Notes: generated by a model not told the origin, from the letters alone. A stretch of DNA of 64,000 nucleotides from Fratercula arctica (GCA_947846985.1 CANTUZ010000005.1:17766389-17830388), one strand, 5' to 3'. Positions 14,045 through 28,537 are shown, numbered from the stretch's first letter. Numbers and translations are program-made.

Positions 14045-14255
14045 GTATCACCAAGATCAGCCACATTTTCTCCCATATCCTCAGCTCGTTTCCTCCCACT
14101 GTCACTGCTGATTTGTCTGTCCTTCCTGTTCACTGGAGCTTGCATCCTTCAATTACTCTCTTTCCTCCTCTCTCCTTCCCCCAGAATCCATCTGCTTCAT
14201 CACAGCATCTCCAACACTTCCCCCCTTCCTCTCCAACCCTTCCCCCCCAAAAAAT
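14045..14255 (+). repeat. Pyrimidine-rich block
   Basis: About 210 bases strongly enriched in C and T on the plus strand, including ctctttcctcctctctcctt and cttccccccttcctctcc. Open frames here are proline/serine/leucine-rich because of composition and are not treated as genes. Confidence 0.7.
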
Positions 14256-14587
14256 TCATTTAGGCATTTGTAATGCTCTAGCTTTTCAATCAAATGACCA
14301 GAGGAAGTTCAGGTGGGACAAGGGTAAGCCAGTAATTAAAGTACAGCTTTCCAACTCATTTTGCTTGCCTACTCTTTCTCTTTTTTCAGTCTTCGTGCTA
14401 GGTCTGTCACTGCTGCCACATGCACTTTGAATGTTTCCTCCATCACATGTAACTCTGTATAGCTATCGATCTCATTTCTTTACTGCATGTTTTATATGTT
14501 CTGCATTCTACACAAATATCGTGCTTAATCAGAGAAGAACTCAAAAGCTTGCAATTCAGATGTGAATATTCCCAAACTTCAGACTCT

Positions 14588-14653
14588 TGGATTGCTTTTA
14601 CCCTTTCCTCCTTTTCTCTCTCTTCTCCTCCCTCCCCCCCCCCTCCCCTTTCA
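14588..14653 (+). repeat. Homopyrimidine tract ending in CAG
   Basis: A run of nearly pure C/T (ctttcctccttttctctctc, ttctcctccctcccccccc) ends in ctttcag. It would make a strong splice acceptor on the plus strand and can adopt triplex structure, but no exon was recognised after it. Confidence 0.75.
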
Positions 14654-15220
14654 GTTCTTTCTGACACAGGGACACCTTGCATAAATAAAAAAATCATTAA
14701 CAAATTACAGACTCCTGCCATCCAAATATTTCTAATAATTCATACGCAGGGAATCTGCAAACTATGAATACAGCTCCATTAATTATGATTTATATTGAAC
14801 CACTTTTTTGAAGTTCATACCTTTAAGCTGTACTTCCATCAGAAAAAGAGGGTCCCTAGATGTACTGTGACTTCAATAGGCCATTTGTGGTAATGCTACA
14901 AGCCTACAGTATACATTATTTGCAAGCTCATAATTCACAGTAACATACCAAAAGCCTTCACACAAAAAGACAGAAGCAATTAAGAGCTCTAATAATCTGA
15001 TCCTGCTGTTTGCAGCGCACAAGGATTTAAAATTATTCATGTGTTCCAATGTGGAAGTGATTTAACATAATTTAGCAAACCTGAGACCTACATTAAGATG
15101 TAATAATGATGAATGGATGAGACACAGCACACACACTTACAGAAATCCTCAGAGCCCTGCAGAATAAAGGAAGTATCCCTGAAGACCTGGCAGGTGCCCC
15201 CAGTGTGGGTGGCCAAGAGG

Positions 15221-15275
15221 AAAAAAAAAAAAAAAAAAGGAAGATGCAAATAGCCTTTAAAAAAAAAAAAAAAAA
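15221..15275 (+). repeat. Pair of A runs
   Basis: Two A runs of about 16-17 bases each, separated by about 20 bases (ggaagatgcaaatagccttt). Simple sequence, no recognisable body before either run. Confidence 0.85.
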
Positions 15276-18200
15276 TCAAGATTCTAGAGTGTAACAAAGG
15301 GTGTGGATAAGAACGCATTCCAAATTAGTATCTGAAAATTTTACATAGACAGGACTGGATTAGGTTTCTAAAATAAAAAGCAGATGGACTGAGAACACTT
15401 ACTAAAGTCACTAAAGAACAAATCCACTGTGGTTGCATCTCTCCGTTATTTATTATCCCAGCAGCCATTTTAGGCCTTAAAGACTGGTACCGTACTTCCC
15501 ATGTCCATGGTTCTCAGCACAGGCTCTGCACACACCAGCAGCAAGCACAGTGCAAATCCTCTACCACACAGCACATATGCAAATCTTTAGCTTTCCCTCT
15601 AAATAAAGACATTGCTCACAAAGCCTAAGCATTTTGAGGTACTATGTAATTAAACAACAAGAAGAATAATGACTGGCATTTCAACTGTTTGGTGTATTTA
15701 TTGCAGCTAGAACACGGATGAAGTTCTATAACATCTGTTTAATGATGCACCTGACTTCATATTTCCCCTGTGTTACCCATTCTATGGAATAGGTAATAAC
15801 AAGAACTATTAAATGTTGCACAGTTTGAAAAATAGCTAAGAGTATAGGGTGGAAAGAGAAGAAAGGAGAAATTAACATTTGTGCTGCTGAACCAGAACTT
15901 ATTAATATCAGAGTGTGACTTTTTTCTAAAAACAGATGAGTACAGGAGAACAGCAGCACATGACACAGTCTATTAATCCCGGTTTGCCCAATTTTCCTCA
16001 ATAATGTGCTAATATAGAGTAGTGCTTTCAAACTGAGCTTTGTCAGTCTCTTTTCAGGAGGAACAGGTATAGCATAACATCTCCAGACAGGACTCGTTTT
16101 TGTTGTTTGTATGCATACTGCCAACCACAGTAGGACTCTAAATCCAGAGCGGGGTTTCTGGAAAACAATGCAATGAAAGCACACACGCACGGCAGCTCAG
16201 CATCCTAGAGACTTTAGGTAGGACAGAAGAAAAGGATGCATTTCACCTCTGCAACCTCCCTGTGCTCCCAACACAAAAGTCCTGGACGCTTCACATTCAA
16301 CAAGAGAGAGAATTTGACCCCTGACTTGCAGACTTCGGTGAATAAACGAATGCTTCATACAGAGCTTGTGTCTTTGGTTTTCCAGCCCCGACTGTGGTCA
16401 GCTGAGCACTGCCGCCAGCTCATGCCGCTAACAAAAGGGAAACTGACATCCCGCACCGCTCTGGTGCTGCCCTGCATGTCCCACCATCTGCGGGACGGCC
16501 CAAGACAAGCTTCCGTTTTGTGTTAAAAATCAACTTTAAAATAATGGATTGCGAGGAGTTTCAAACCATTCACCACTGCCTAACACCTGTGAAGTCCACC
16601 AGACCAAACCTACAGCTGGAGAAGAATTATGCTCAGTTCAAGCACTTCTGGATCTCACTCCTGCTGCAGAATGTTCTTTAAAGCAGCAAGGTAGGGCTCA
16701 GCAGCCATCGAACAGAGGCTGACTTGCATGGAGAAAGCCTGTACGGCAAACCTGAGTATAAACTGGCTGTCCTGGCACTCAGTGCTTTTCTTTACACAGT
16801 ATTAAGGAATGTTGTGGTATTTTGGGGTTCTCCCATCAAACAAAAAAATGAGGAAATAATTTTTAAATACTAGACTTATTTCTGTATTAAAATAATACCC
16901 TTAAAAAACCCCCAAACCTCTTTATTCACAAATTTTTGTTTGCTTTCATTAAAAAAAAAATATATATATTAAAAATCAGATCCCATGCATTTGGGGGTCA
17001 AATTTTCAGCAGCACTGGTATGACTTTGGTGTCTATGACGTGTTCTTAAATTCTGGCCTATGTCTAAATAGGTATTGATTTAAAAAAAAAAAAAAAAGGC
17101 AGCTACAAAGGTTCAAATGCTTTCCAGATTAATAGCTGCACTACAGCTATTTAAAAAAATAATCAACCACGAGGATCATTCAAATAAGTTTCACTGCCTG
17201 TATGTTAAAGGTTTCATTGACGTGGATTTACTGTCAGCTGTAGATAAACAAGTAATTTCCAAATGCGTGATCTCACCAGATGCAGCTCTCTGTTCTCTGC
17301 CCTTTATATTCCTGCATGTAAACTAAACTTTGGTAGTGACCGCAAAATATTTTTGGCATCCCCTGGTCTCTTCCATTCATACAGATCCTGTATTATGGAT
17401 GCAGCCTGCCTGAAAGTGCCATCCCTCAAAAAAACACCCTGCCCCTACAAAACGCAGCATGGCAACCTCTCGTAAACCAGTAATCGCGTAAAGGGTGTTG
17501 TTTCTGCTGTGCTCTGCTCACATTGTCGTCTCTCTGCAGGACATCACATCACACTGAACATGCCTTTATTTTCAAGGCTCTAATTCACACGGGCCCAAAA
17601 TCCCTAAAAGATCAAGTCTCTGGGATCCCCAGCACTCCCAATAACTCCCCTTTTCAGGAGCAGTGACATTTCTGTACCAATGAGGCTTGGCTGCACAGGT
17701 GATGGGACCCGGTTACAGGGCAGATCCCTGACCAAAGGGACATGAAGACAGACTGACAACAACAGTTACCACTTTCTGATCCATTTCCCTTTTGACATTC
17801 TATTAATGCATTTTCCATGGGGAGAAAAAGGGAAAAAACTGAACACAAACACATCAGTTTACCCTGGGAAAGAAAGACATAGAGGAGCAACCGGACATAG
17901 CGATGACTAGCTTCTGTATTTACTTTCATTCCAAGAGGCACTCAGTAACCACAGAAAGGGGAGTGATACAGGAACCTGAGAAAAACACAGACCAAAACAC
18001 AACCATGAGCAGCAGGTCAGGTGCCTAGCTTTCGTTTGCTAACAGACTGACAACTACTGTAAGGTATTTAAGGCATTTTGTCTGCAACACAATGAAAACG
18101 CTTTAGCTTTTCCCAGCTTAACTTCCTGTGGTGAGTAAAGCCAAACATACAGTTCTAAACATGGGAATGACAAAGTCCCTGAGACACTGAGTGAAATCAC

Positions 18201-19106
18201 AACTATTTCCAGTCCTTGCAGTCAGATGAGGAAAGTAAATTTGAGTCAACAGCTCCATGACCTGCCATGGGCTCTCTGTCCAAGGCCCAAGGCCAGGCAT
18301 GCCGCACTTCACGCATCCAGCATCCCAGCTGACGCGCAGAGCTCCCCACTTTACAGATCTGCCTGGGATTTTGCACGTTTCAAACAAAACCTTCCATCGC
18401 AGTAAGCAAGCATTCTCCAGCAAAGCTTTGCTTCATCAGTAGGGTGTTAAGCATACTTGACCATGTTTTTTAACTTTGGAAAAAAAAAAAAAAATCATCA
18501 ATAGTGATCAGAAACATCAGCTGCAGAAGGAACTCTTTCATGTGTCAGTGCTGTAAAAGGATTTCCAGAGAAGTACAGCAAGAGGAAAATACCACATTAA
18601 TTCTGAACTGGGCCCGGGTCACACTGGCAGCAGCGTTTACTTGTGAAAAAACCTGCAACTGCAATACTTATCTTTGTAAAACACTCAAATTTAATTATTA
18701 GGAAAAATCAACTTGTATTGATAATATGTTGGAGTAATTTTCAGATCAGTTTTACCCACAGAATGTACAGCATGCAATTTCCTGCACAATTACAGTATTA
18801 CAGCAGGTAAACTATCCCATATACACATTTTGCAATTGCTTCCCTGTGCGTTAATACTGTTACAAAAAGGTATTTTCCTTCAGCATTGCTGTCCTGTTGC
18901 ACTGTTCAGCAATATTTAAACCAGCTGTTGATTTCCACTTTTCCAACGTGATGCACTTTACTACAAAAGATGCTCTCACAAGACCTTATTAGAAATTAAA
19001 TGTTATCCAAGTATTACAATACAAAGGTCCCTAAGGTCACATGTGCTATTTGTTTTTAATACCGTGATGTTCCACACCTGGATTTGATAGTTGTGCCTGG
19101 AATTAG

Positions 19107-19835
19107 ATCATGGAATCACGGAATTTTCAGAGTTGGAAGGGACCTCTAGAGATCATCTAGTCCAACTCCGCTGCTAAAGCAGGATTGCCCAGAGCACATT
19201 ACTCAGGACTGCATCCAGGCGGGTCTTGAGAGTCTCCAGAGAAGGGGACTCCACAACCGCCCTGGGCAGCCTGTTCCAGTGCTCTGTCACCCTCACCGTA
19301 AAGAAGTTTTTTCTCATATTTGATCGGAACTTCCTATGTTCCAGCTTGTGCCCGTTACCCCTCGTCCTCTTACTGGGAACCACTGAAAAGAGTCTGGCTC
19401 CATCCTTCTTAAACCCACCCTTTAGATACTTGTAAACATTAAGAAGGTCTCCCCTCAGCTTTCTCTTCTCCAGGATAAAGAGTCCCAGCTCTCTCAGCCT
19501 TTCCTCATAAGGAAGGTGCTCCAATCCCTCAATCATCTTTGTTGCCCTACGCTGGACCCTCTCCAGTAGTTCCCTGTCTCTCTTGAACTGGGGAGCCCAG
19601 AACTGGACACGGTATTCCAGTTGTGGCCTCACCAGTGCAGAGTAGAGGGGGAGAATGACCTCCCTTGACCTGCTGGCCACACTCTTCCCTATGCAGCCCA
19701 GAATTCCATTGGCCTTCTTGGCGACAAGGGCACATTGCTTGCTCAGGGATAATTTACTGTCTACCAAAACCCCTAGATCCTTTTCTTCAGAGTTGATTTC
19801 CAGCAGGTCCACCCCTAACCTATACTGGTGCCTGA
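19107..19835 (-). mobile_element. CR1 LINE, 5'-truncated, ORF2 C-terminus
   Basis: A CR1 fragment in the same orientation as KCNQ1. Its 212-codon open frame (19174-19812) covers the region after the reverse-transcriptase core, with [59 protein letters not shown] and [20 protein letters not shown]. The 3' end reads, on the plus strand, gttggaagggacctctagag then gatcatctagtccaactc, a CR1 hallmark. The frame is still open over its whole length, suggesting a moderately recent insertion. The upper boundary near 19835 is where similarity to the 40-kb copy fades. Confidence 0.93.
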
Positions 19836-22800
19836 CATTCTTCAGGTCAAAAATACATTAGACAAACTATTTGCTTGTTACGCTGTGTTGGTTTCCATCT
19901 CCATCTGCCCCAAACAGAGGCACAGAGATCTGTCACTACGCTCTCATCTACAGCCATCATTTCACTAATGAAAAGAAATATTTACAAACGCTAACATTTT
20001 CACCAATGTTAGAATTATAATTTTGCTGAAAATGTTCATTTACTAGTTTGTGCGCCTGCACGTGGAATAAGTCTCAGGGGTCAACTACGTCTCTTGGTTG
20101 GCACATACTGATCTTGACGGGCATTCCGACAACCTTGTACCGTTATCAAATTGATTCTTGCTCGAGAGCCGTGATGCCAAATCCAGATATGTTTCCGACA
20201 CCAATTTAGCATAGTATATGCAGCATGTGTAGGCATAATGCTGCCCACAGTTTTCAAAGTATGCTAATTTAACTGCTATTTAACAGTATTAAATTTTACA
20301 ACTTCATAATGAGTATTTTGTTACCACATTGGTAGAAAACTATTATTTGTCATACAATTAATAAACCATTAAACAAAATATATATCCTGTATATTGGTTA
20401 AAATAATGCCCACCAAAAGAAGTGCGCATATTATGAACTACTCAAGTTTTTAACTTCTTTTGGTGTATCCACCCCATATAAACAAAAAGTAAAGCTATCT
20501 TCCATCCTCTTGAAATAAAAGACAATGTTTATTTATGCTTTGAATTTTAATTCTGGAATTAACTTCAGATGATAATAAATATAACTTTTTAAAATGCTAG
20601 ATAGAAGTGGGACATTTTTCTCGTCTCCTCCCCATCAAAAAAAAAAAAGCTTTTGTACTTATTATTCTGCATGGTGCCCAAACTAAACAATGATAAAAGT
20701 TAGTAAGTGGGGAGTTGCTTCTTGTTTTTACAGCACAGGAGCCCTGTACTTCTGAATCACTAAGCAGCTGGAGTCTGGTTTAATTACTTAACATCAATCA
20801 AGATGTAAACCAGCACTTGGAGACCAAGGAATGCAACGTTCATCTACAACACAAAAGAAATAGCTCAGCTATCTTAGCTTCTGCCTAGACGGTTTGTACA
20901 CTAGGAAAAGTCAACACATTACTTTTATACTCTGTCAGTAACATAAAATAGCCAAATAGTAATTTTACCCTGTACTTGAATACATCAGTGACAATTTATA
21001 GGAAGGGAGAAAAGATCATGAGAATATTATTTCATAAAGGCTTGTAACCTCCAACACAGAACATATTTGTCCAGTACTGCCTTCGGGCAAATAGCAGCAC
21101 CAGTATATGATAGCACTTCCCTCTCCAATAAATAAATAGATAGAAAGTTAAAATAAAATAAAAGGAGAAATGAAAGTGCAAACTTTAGGTTCCTACCTGA
21201 ATTTTTCACCTGTTCACTCCCTAAGCTTGTGAAATACAATTCTTTTATTATGTTTTTGCTAATATTAAGAACACAGCACAGCAATGCTGCTTTCAACTCG
21301 ATGAAGCGCTACAGCCTGTCTTTTACAAGATCAAAGGAGATGATCTAATTATCCCTTCTGCTCTTCAGATCTATAGATGTAAACTACACACTATCTAATC
21401 TATGCAAAAAGCAGCCACCCACCACAGTACACAAGAACTTCTCCCTGGAGATAAAAGAAACAAGTAACCACATGGGACAGATGTTAGCCACATTACTTAT
21501 TGCACTGTCGGAAGCAGCTGAGTTAGTACAGCGTTGAGGGTGAAATGAGACACCATGAAGATCTGCCCAAGTCTTCAGCACATCTCAGGTAATCCATCTA
21601 TAAAAATTAAGATTATAAATAACTGCCTATGTCATGGAAGACACTCCATCAGTCAACTTTAGCCAACTCTGTAGCGGACATCGGATGCAGAACACAGAAA
21701 CTGTTGATGTGCTGGGATCCCCACCTATCAGATATTATACAAAGACAGAACAAAAACAGTCTTCAACTCAGAACTTCCAATAGGATGACAGATTAAATAT
21801 ATATAGACAGATGCAACAGTACCTGGAAACAAGGTACCGCATTTGTCTCAGCACGGCAGTGGTCACAGCACTCTTCAGGTGCAGGGAGGATTTTACAGTG
21901 ATTTTGAATCAAGGCAGCTGCAGAAGGAGATGCACAACACTGGTACGATTAGCTCATTGCCACAGTGGGAATGCCATAGCTATTTTGGCAGCACTTCTAG
22001 CTGTTATCAATACCCACAAGCCAGAAATAAAATTCTTATAAAGTATGATGAACATACTAAAACACACCCATTTGCCTTTCTACATTTAAGAGACAAGTTT
22101 GTTTATGTCCTGCTCTCCTACAACCACCTAGCTCTTGAGCTGCAACAAGCTCTGCAGCCCCCTAAAACTAGGACTCCCCAGCAAACTAATGATTTCTTAA
22201 CTTGAATCAGAGACACTCTGAGTCCTTTTTGATGACTATACTGTGTTGATCATTGCTAATTTAAGGGATTAGCCACATTTAGGACTGGATTGCCACAGCT
22301 CTTTTCCCCTCCCATGCAACCAGCAACGAGAAACCAGAATGGGATGATGACACCAAAGTCATTACAGTGTCTCATTTACCACCATTCTGGGGTTTCCTTC
22401 TGAAAAAGGAACTTTCCTGATTGCTTGTTAAACCAGCTTTAGGGACAATTCATATTCTCCAGTGGCTCAAATCAGCTGAACAGATGAGGAAATCAGATTC
22501 TTGATATGTCCAGAGTTCTAGGGTCGATTTCTATGGCCAAGTTTATGTCCAATTTGTAACAAAAGCACAGGGTATAAAATGATGCTTTTTCCATACCAAA
22601 GGGAATAACCAGGGAAACAGCCCTCCTCTTTTTTCTCAAACTATTAAATCAGCAGAGATAGCAAGCAGAATTTCTAAGGGAGTTTGAGTACATAATGAAA
22701 CATGCCAAATGAAAAAGGGATGCTGCCCAGCGTACAGCAAGCACTGAAGACTTTCCTGTTGCAAAAGAAGTAAATTACCAGGATAACAGCACATAACAGT

Positions 22801-25417
22801 AACCAGAGATGTTTGAACATTAGGCTCTGGTCTCCACTCAAGCATGTTCTTACATACAGTTGCTATCACTGCTATTCTTCTGACATGCCCTGTCATTAAT
22901 GATAAAATGGACCCCATGCAAATCATGGTTTAAATATTGTTAGCAGCGTTTCAGAGAGAATTCTTGTGACAGCAGAAGTCAGCCGTCACATCTGCCCACT
23001 CGAGAGTGAAAAAAAATATTTGCTCAGACTTCAGATGGTCATTTTGGAACAGAAGAGGAAGATAAAAGCAGGAATCTTTTACAATATGAGCTAGCAAATC
23101 AAAGCAAATAGGAATTCCACTTGCTGGTAATCCGACAGAAAAGAGACAATTATAAAACACATTCAGCACTTTGTTCTAGGCAATGTGGTTATATCTCATG
23201 CCAACAGATTATATGCTGGTAATTAAAGCATACAACACTTAATAAAAATCTTAAAAGAAAACATTATTTCCAAGAAAGCCCGTGGTAACTGCAGCACCAT
23301 GGACACTGCACTCAGCGTTTACCAGCACACTTTATTTCCATTATTTCAATTATATTTCAAAGTGTCCAAAATTCATTTTAATCTTTCAGAAAGATCCATG
23401 CATTATCATCTCCTCTTAATCTGGAAATTATTAAAAAGCACTACTTTTTTCTATTGTGCTGCTTAACAAAGAAGGGTTTATTTTTAAAATCTCCTTCACC
23501 ATTGGAGCCTGCAATTTACTCTTAATACAATGCCTAAAAGGCTCTCTACCACACCCAAGATGCTGATGGAGATAGTACAGAAGATAAAGCTGATGTCAGA
23601 ATTTTTTGGGGATAGAAATACGCTTAACAGAAAGTCCTTTTTTTTTTTTTAATCTAATGCTTTATTTTAGAGTAAACTTACTATATTAAATCTAAAATCA
23701 CAACAGTATGCCATTGCAAGATAGCCTCCATTGAAAAATTATTTGTATACTGACAAAACTAATCCTTAACTAATGAAATGTATTTTCATCACCCCAATAA
23801 AGAGATATATGAATAACATGGGGAAGAGTCATTAAAACATCAAGAATTATTGTTACTTTGACCATATAGACAACAGCAGGATCTCAAATGTGCAATATTA
23901 GCAACCGCTTTCACCGAGCAATATGTTTCCTGAAGTCAGCTGGATCCACTGTAATTCTTTCAAAAAAAAAATCAAGAGAAAGATGTATATGAAGTGATAC
24001 CATACTCACAATTCAAAGATCAAGAATTTTTCCAGCAATTTGCATAGTTAGAGTGTATATTGGTTTACATAGTCTTACGACAGCAAGTATTCATTTGGTA
24101 TGATACTTAAGGGGATAGAACTAGGTTTGGGTTGTTCAAAAGATCTTACCAGTTTCTTTAAACTTTGTGAAAAATCAAGCTACTTTTTATATAAAAAGAG
24201 TTTAAATACAGTATTCAGAGACAACCTTTGATTTATGTTTCTGCAGTAAATTTACAATACATTCAGAGATAGTATTTCCTTAAAAGATTACTCTTCTTCA
24301 GAAGCAGAAAGAAATACTAAACATTTATACATCAGAACTGATTAAACAAACCACTGTCTAATGACCTGCTGAACACTGAGAACAGGGAACTAAGACATAA
24401 CAGACATCAACTTATTTTTCGTTCAGTAGCATTTCTGAAAGATTCATGCAGAATGTGGAGCTCTTTTTAAACTTGTTTAAAGATGTGAGAAATATTCGTA
24501 TAAATATATATTAGACTGATTGTTCTTCGTTATTTTCTTCCCTTTTCAGCTCAATTGCACAAACTTCTCCCTCTCCCTCCCTTTTGTGTCCTTAGGAGCT
24601 TGGTGCATTTCTTTTTGCTACTGCAGCTACTGCCAAATGTAAAGTTAAAAAAGATGCTGAAATTAAACAATTATACTAACCCATGGAAAGGACTCTTGGT
24701 AGCTGAGGCTCAGCTACAAGTAGCATCGATTTTCCACTGCTTTAAAATGCAAATAGAACAAAAGACCCAATGAAGTGAAACAGGGAACAGGAGACAATAT
24801 GGGAACACACTGATTAGAGAAAAAGAAAACAGTGAGAAGTCCAAACGAGAGGTGTGGTATTGCTACAGTACAGTTTCCTATTTCACTTTTACAACAGAAC
24901 CGATCACAAGCATTAAACAAACTACTGAAAAGCCAAGTCTCATCTCAAACAACCCCCTGTGTACTGCATTCTTCTAACTGTTACAGTTCATTTTATAGGT
25001 GGGATCCACAATAGCTAATTACACAGATTGCTCTGCTTGAGTCTGCATCTTCTGCTTAGAAAACTTCTCACACAGAAGGAAAAGTGCCGTCACTCTTCCA
25101 CGCACTCCTATCTTACTCAACATTTCTGCGTGCACCTTCTGCAAATCTGTTTTTTCTCTGACATTTCTCTCTCCCTCTCCTGTTTGAACATCAGGTCACA
25201 AAGTGCTTCTATTATTAATTTTGTTTCCTCAAAGTGGTAATGGCAAATGATTAACTGGTACAGTAATCTTTCCACATGAAACATTTCCCATTTCTAATTC
25301 CCCAGAAACAGGGCTACACTTAGTACAATATTTATTTCAAAACAGATTTAACATACAGCCAGGAGTATGTCCTGCAAAAAAAACCCACTCCTGCATTTTT
25401 ATTATTAGACACAAAAC

Positions 25418-25450
25418 CAGTCCTATTAAATTCAGTGGGAATATGCACCT
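25418..25450. repeat. Possible old palindromic repeat core
   Basis: Contains cagtcctattaaattcagtg then ggaatatgcacct, in the order expected for the core and right arm of the repeat at 63.3 kb, but degenerate. Confidence 0.25.
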
Positions 25451-28400
25451 ACATTTATAAAAAGAGAGAAATTTTCACATAAACAAGTAGGGCACTGAAA
25501 TTCAATTTAAAGGGGACTTCAGGCCTAGAAGCCTAAAGCCCTTTGTCATAAGAGGTGAAAGATGGCATTTTGTTTCCATGACCTAATGCAAGTGAGGAAA
25601 ACAAATTTAGCCCCATTCTTTTTTTAGGGCACAATGATGCCAAGTGTTTGCCTGTCAGTAACAGCAGGTCCCACACACTTTTGCCAGATTTACATTACCT
25701 GTCAAAGGAAGTATTTTTCATACTGTCAACTAAAAGTCACTTTCCAGTTGCATGTCTCCAATTAGCAGTGTAATACTTACTCATGCATTTATAACTTTCA
25801 AAAATTAATGTTTATTCTGGAGTCACTTTCTGTGGTTTATGGATAAGCTAATTCATATGTTCCAATAAATATATAATTGACCAGGAAATAGTTCTATGAA
25901 TCTCAAATCCAAGCATCCTTAGACCAAGAGTTTTATATTATGCTTCTGCTTCTGAAACTGTCTTCATGCTTCTGTTCCTCTGACAAAGTATGAATTGCTT
26001 TTCAGACCTGAAACTAGACACATTTGCACTTAATTTGACTTTTCCATACTGATTTGTTTTCATAGCTGGTGCTGTATTTTTGTTAAGTACTTGAGTTTAG
26101 ATTTGCAAATGGTTGCTTATTTCCTTATCACGGAATCTGGAGCAATTATTCTGTATATATGATGGCTTTAAGGAAACAAAATGCTTCACAACTGGGGACA
26201 TCAAAACAAAATAATTCATCCTTCATTATCCCAGGCATAGCATAGCTTTCAAGCCTGAATTAAAAACACACACCAACACGGATCTGAAATGACTAACCAC
26301 TTTTATTACCCAGAAAATTAGTATGTGGTTTTGCACACAGAGATCTACCTATTACACAATTCTAAATTTGATCCTTAATTCTATGCCCACGTGTCTAACG
26401 CAGCTCACACTAACTTGTGTAACCCGTTGATAAACTTTTGTTCCCTAGGACTTTGAAATGAAGAATTGAAAAGAAGCATTTGTCTAAATAATTCATGGCC
26501 ATTGATTGCTCTTCAGCATCCAGCAGCTTAGGTACCCAGTGAAACGCAGCACAGCAGTTTGCTTCTCAGCCGCCTCAGATGCAAGCAGAACGCACAACCC
26601 CGCAGTAAAACAAACAGTAGAATATTTTCCATTTCAAAATATTTGGGAATATCTGTTACCTGAATGCCAATACTCCACCTGACATTACCAAACACAGGAT
26701 TTTCACTAACTTTTTGCTGATCTAGCATTGTTTCAGGCCTTTTAATAATCTGCCTACAAAGTAAATGCACTTTTAGGTGAACAGTTCTCAGGCTCCACAA
26801 CATTTGGGCACCCATGCTTCAAAAAACACATTTCAATTAATATTTTATCCAGTTTTGCATTTAATCCAGTTTATCCAGTTTTGAATCTAAAACCAAAGTC
26901 TTAAAAGAAACAATGACTTCCATTTTCTTCAACCCTAGCAGAGACTCAATTGAAGCCGTATATCGGGACATGTTTTGTAGCATCCCATCATTTATGACCT
27001 ACAGCAATCTAGGGAGATTTCAATAGCAGTTACAACCAAAAACTAAGGAAGTAAAGGAGAAATAAATAGGTTACTAAAAGACTAGGGTGTTAATTTTGTA
27101 AGGTTCTTCAGCTGATACACATTACCTATATGCTAAGGTCTCCCACAAGTAGTTAATAGAAAAAAAAAAGCCTCAGATGTTACACAAGTTGGACTTAAAA
27201 AAGTGATGGAGCACCTTATTATTTGCAATTTATCAATTAAGGTGACAATGAGAAATAACTAAATCATTTCCAAATGCAAAAAGGATAATGAAAACTCCTA
27301 GCACCAAAGCTTATTTCTCTTAAAGAAAGCCTGCAATGTTGTGGTAAAGTTTTAAAAAAGCTACATAAAGGAAACTTCTAGATCTGTTTTTTCTGCTCTG
27401 TTGGTTCTTGTCTAAGGCTTGAGGAAATTTATGACTTCCTCCTCCTGCTAGTACCACTAAGAAATCTTCCAGAATACAAGTCTCCTAAATCCTCTGCCTA
27501 CAAATACATGCACATACAGGTGATTCAGCTGAAAGTGCAAGTCCTTTTGTTTGGGGGCAGGGAAGACCCTCCCCAAACCTACTTTTTTAAAAAAATGCCT
27601 TTCTTAAGTGCCTATAAAAAAAGTACATTCATGCCTCTCTGGCATGTAGAATGTATAGGAGGAAGGCCTGAAAACTGGCAGCAGGCATTTCTGCGTGTTT
27701 TGTACTTCAGAAATATAAGTATGCCAAGAATTTTCATCTGCTGCTTCACTGCAGAAATCCTCAGGTTTCTAGGAATAGGAGGGGAAAAAATTGTCTCATT
27801 CCTCTGCTAGAGGACATACCATCACACATCTACTATGGTAAATAATAAGCATTTGACCGGAGTTTGAATTAAACAATTACAGAAGATTTTTTTTTTTAAT
27901 CATTTGAATAAAAATCTTTTGCAATTCTAAATTTTTTAGAATAATCTGAGAACTGGAGATAAAATTTTAGCATAAGAGACATGGAAAATCTCCTTTTAAA
28001 AAGAAAAAAAAACAACCAGAACCCAAAGTAAAAAATAGAGGCTTATTTAAAATCATTTTTATATACCACGAAGAAGTAATAAAGATCAAAACAGATCTTT
28101 TCTTCCAATGAAGATCATCGTTTGACTGTTAGAGAAGGTGCTGCTGAAATGGAAAGGCTGGTATTTCATAAGTAGTATTTCAAAATTTGCACTTCACAGC
28201 TATACCACTGGAAAATGGTTGAGGGAGTCATATAATTCTCAACAGGCAAGTACTCCCACACATTGTCTCCACGTGAAAATCTTGAGGCTATCAACCACCA
28301 GCTGCCCAGAGACATTAGCTAAAACCTAAAGCCTGGTGTCACAGCCAAGTGAACTTTTCCTTAGGTCAAAACGAAGATTTACTGGCACTCAGAACAGTAT

Positions 28401-28537
28401 ACACCAACTTCAAGGTAAAAAGGGTTTGACGCAAATATCTGAGATAGCCCTATCAGCTCCATATTTCAGCTCCTCCCACATAAACTGGCTTCTCTCGTCT
28501 AAGTCAACTAATGCACAATTCAACAGCCTTCACTTAC

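Larger units (their letters stand above)
1..28537 (-). other. KCNQ1 intron 11 (part), no gene recognised
   Basis: This stretch lies downstream of the exon 11 donor and is AT-rich, with only short open frames that look like chance. It contains two CR1 fragments (515-1007 and 19107-19835), a CpG-dense patch near 5.5-5.8 kb, two pyrimidine-rich blocks near 14.0-14.7 kb, a 38-base A run and several shorter A/T runs, each listed separately. I scanned it for exon 12 (LREHHRATIKVI, FVAKKKFQ) and exon 13 (DVRDVIEQYS) on the minus strand and saw neither. A short or diverged exon or a non-coding RNA could be missed by eye. Confidence 0.75.

Noticed and set aside
14035..14430. 131-codon open frame on the plus strand
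   Set aside because: It is created by the pyrimidine-rich block, which lacks stop codons on this strand; the protein is low-complexity Ser/Pro/Leu.
15726..16190. 154-codon open frame on the minus strand in intron 11
   Set aside because: No domain or motif is recognisable, the composition is that of the local intron, and no good splice sites or promoter frame it. Chance open frames of this size are expected in 64 kb.
9681..19925. Similar phrase 'ccatctgyccccaaacagag' near 9.7 kb and 19.9 kb
   Set aside because: The shared stretch is about 20 bases with no extended similarity, so it is best treated as coincidence.
24595..24650. Possible KCNQ1 exon 12 because of a ttttgctactgcag motif
   Set aside because: Reading the minus strand gives a stop where Tyr-Phe-Val is expected and no LREHH segment follows.
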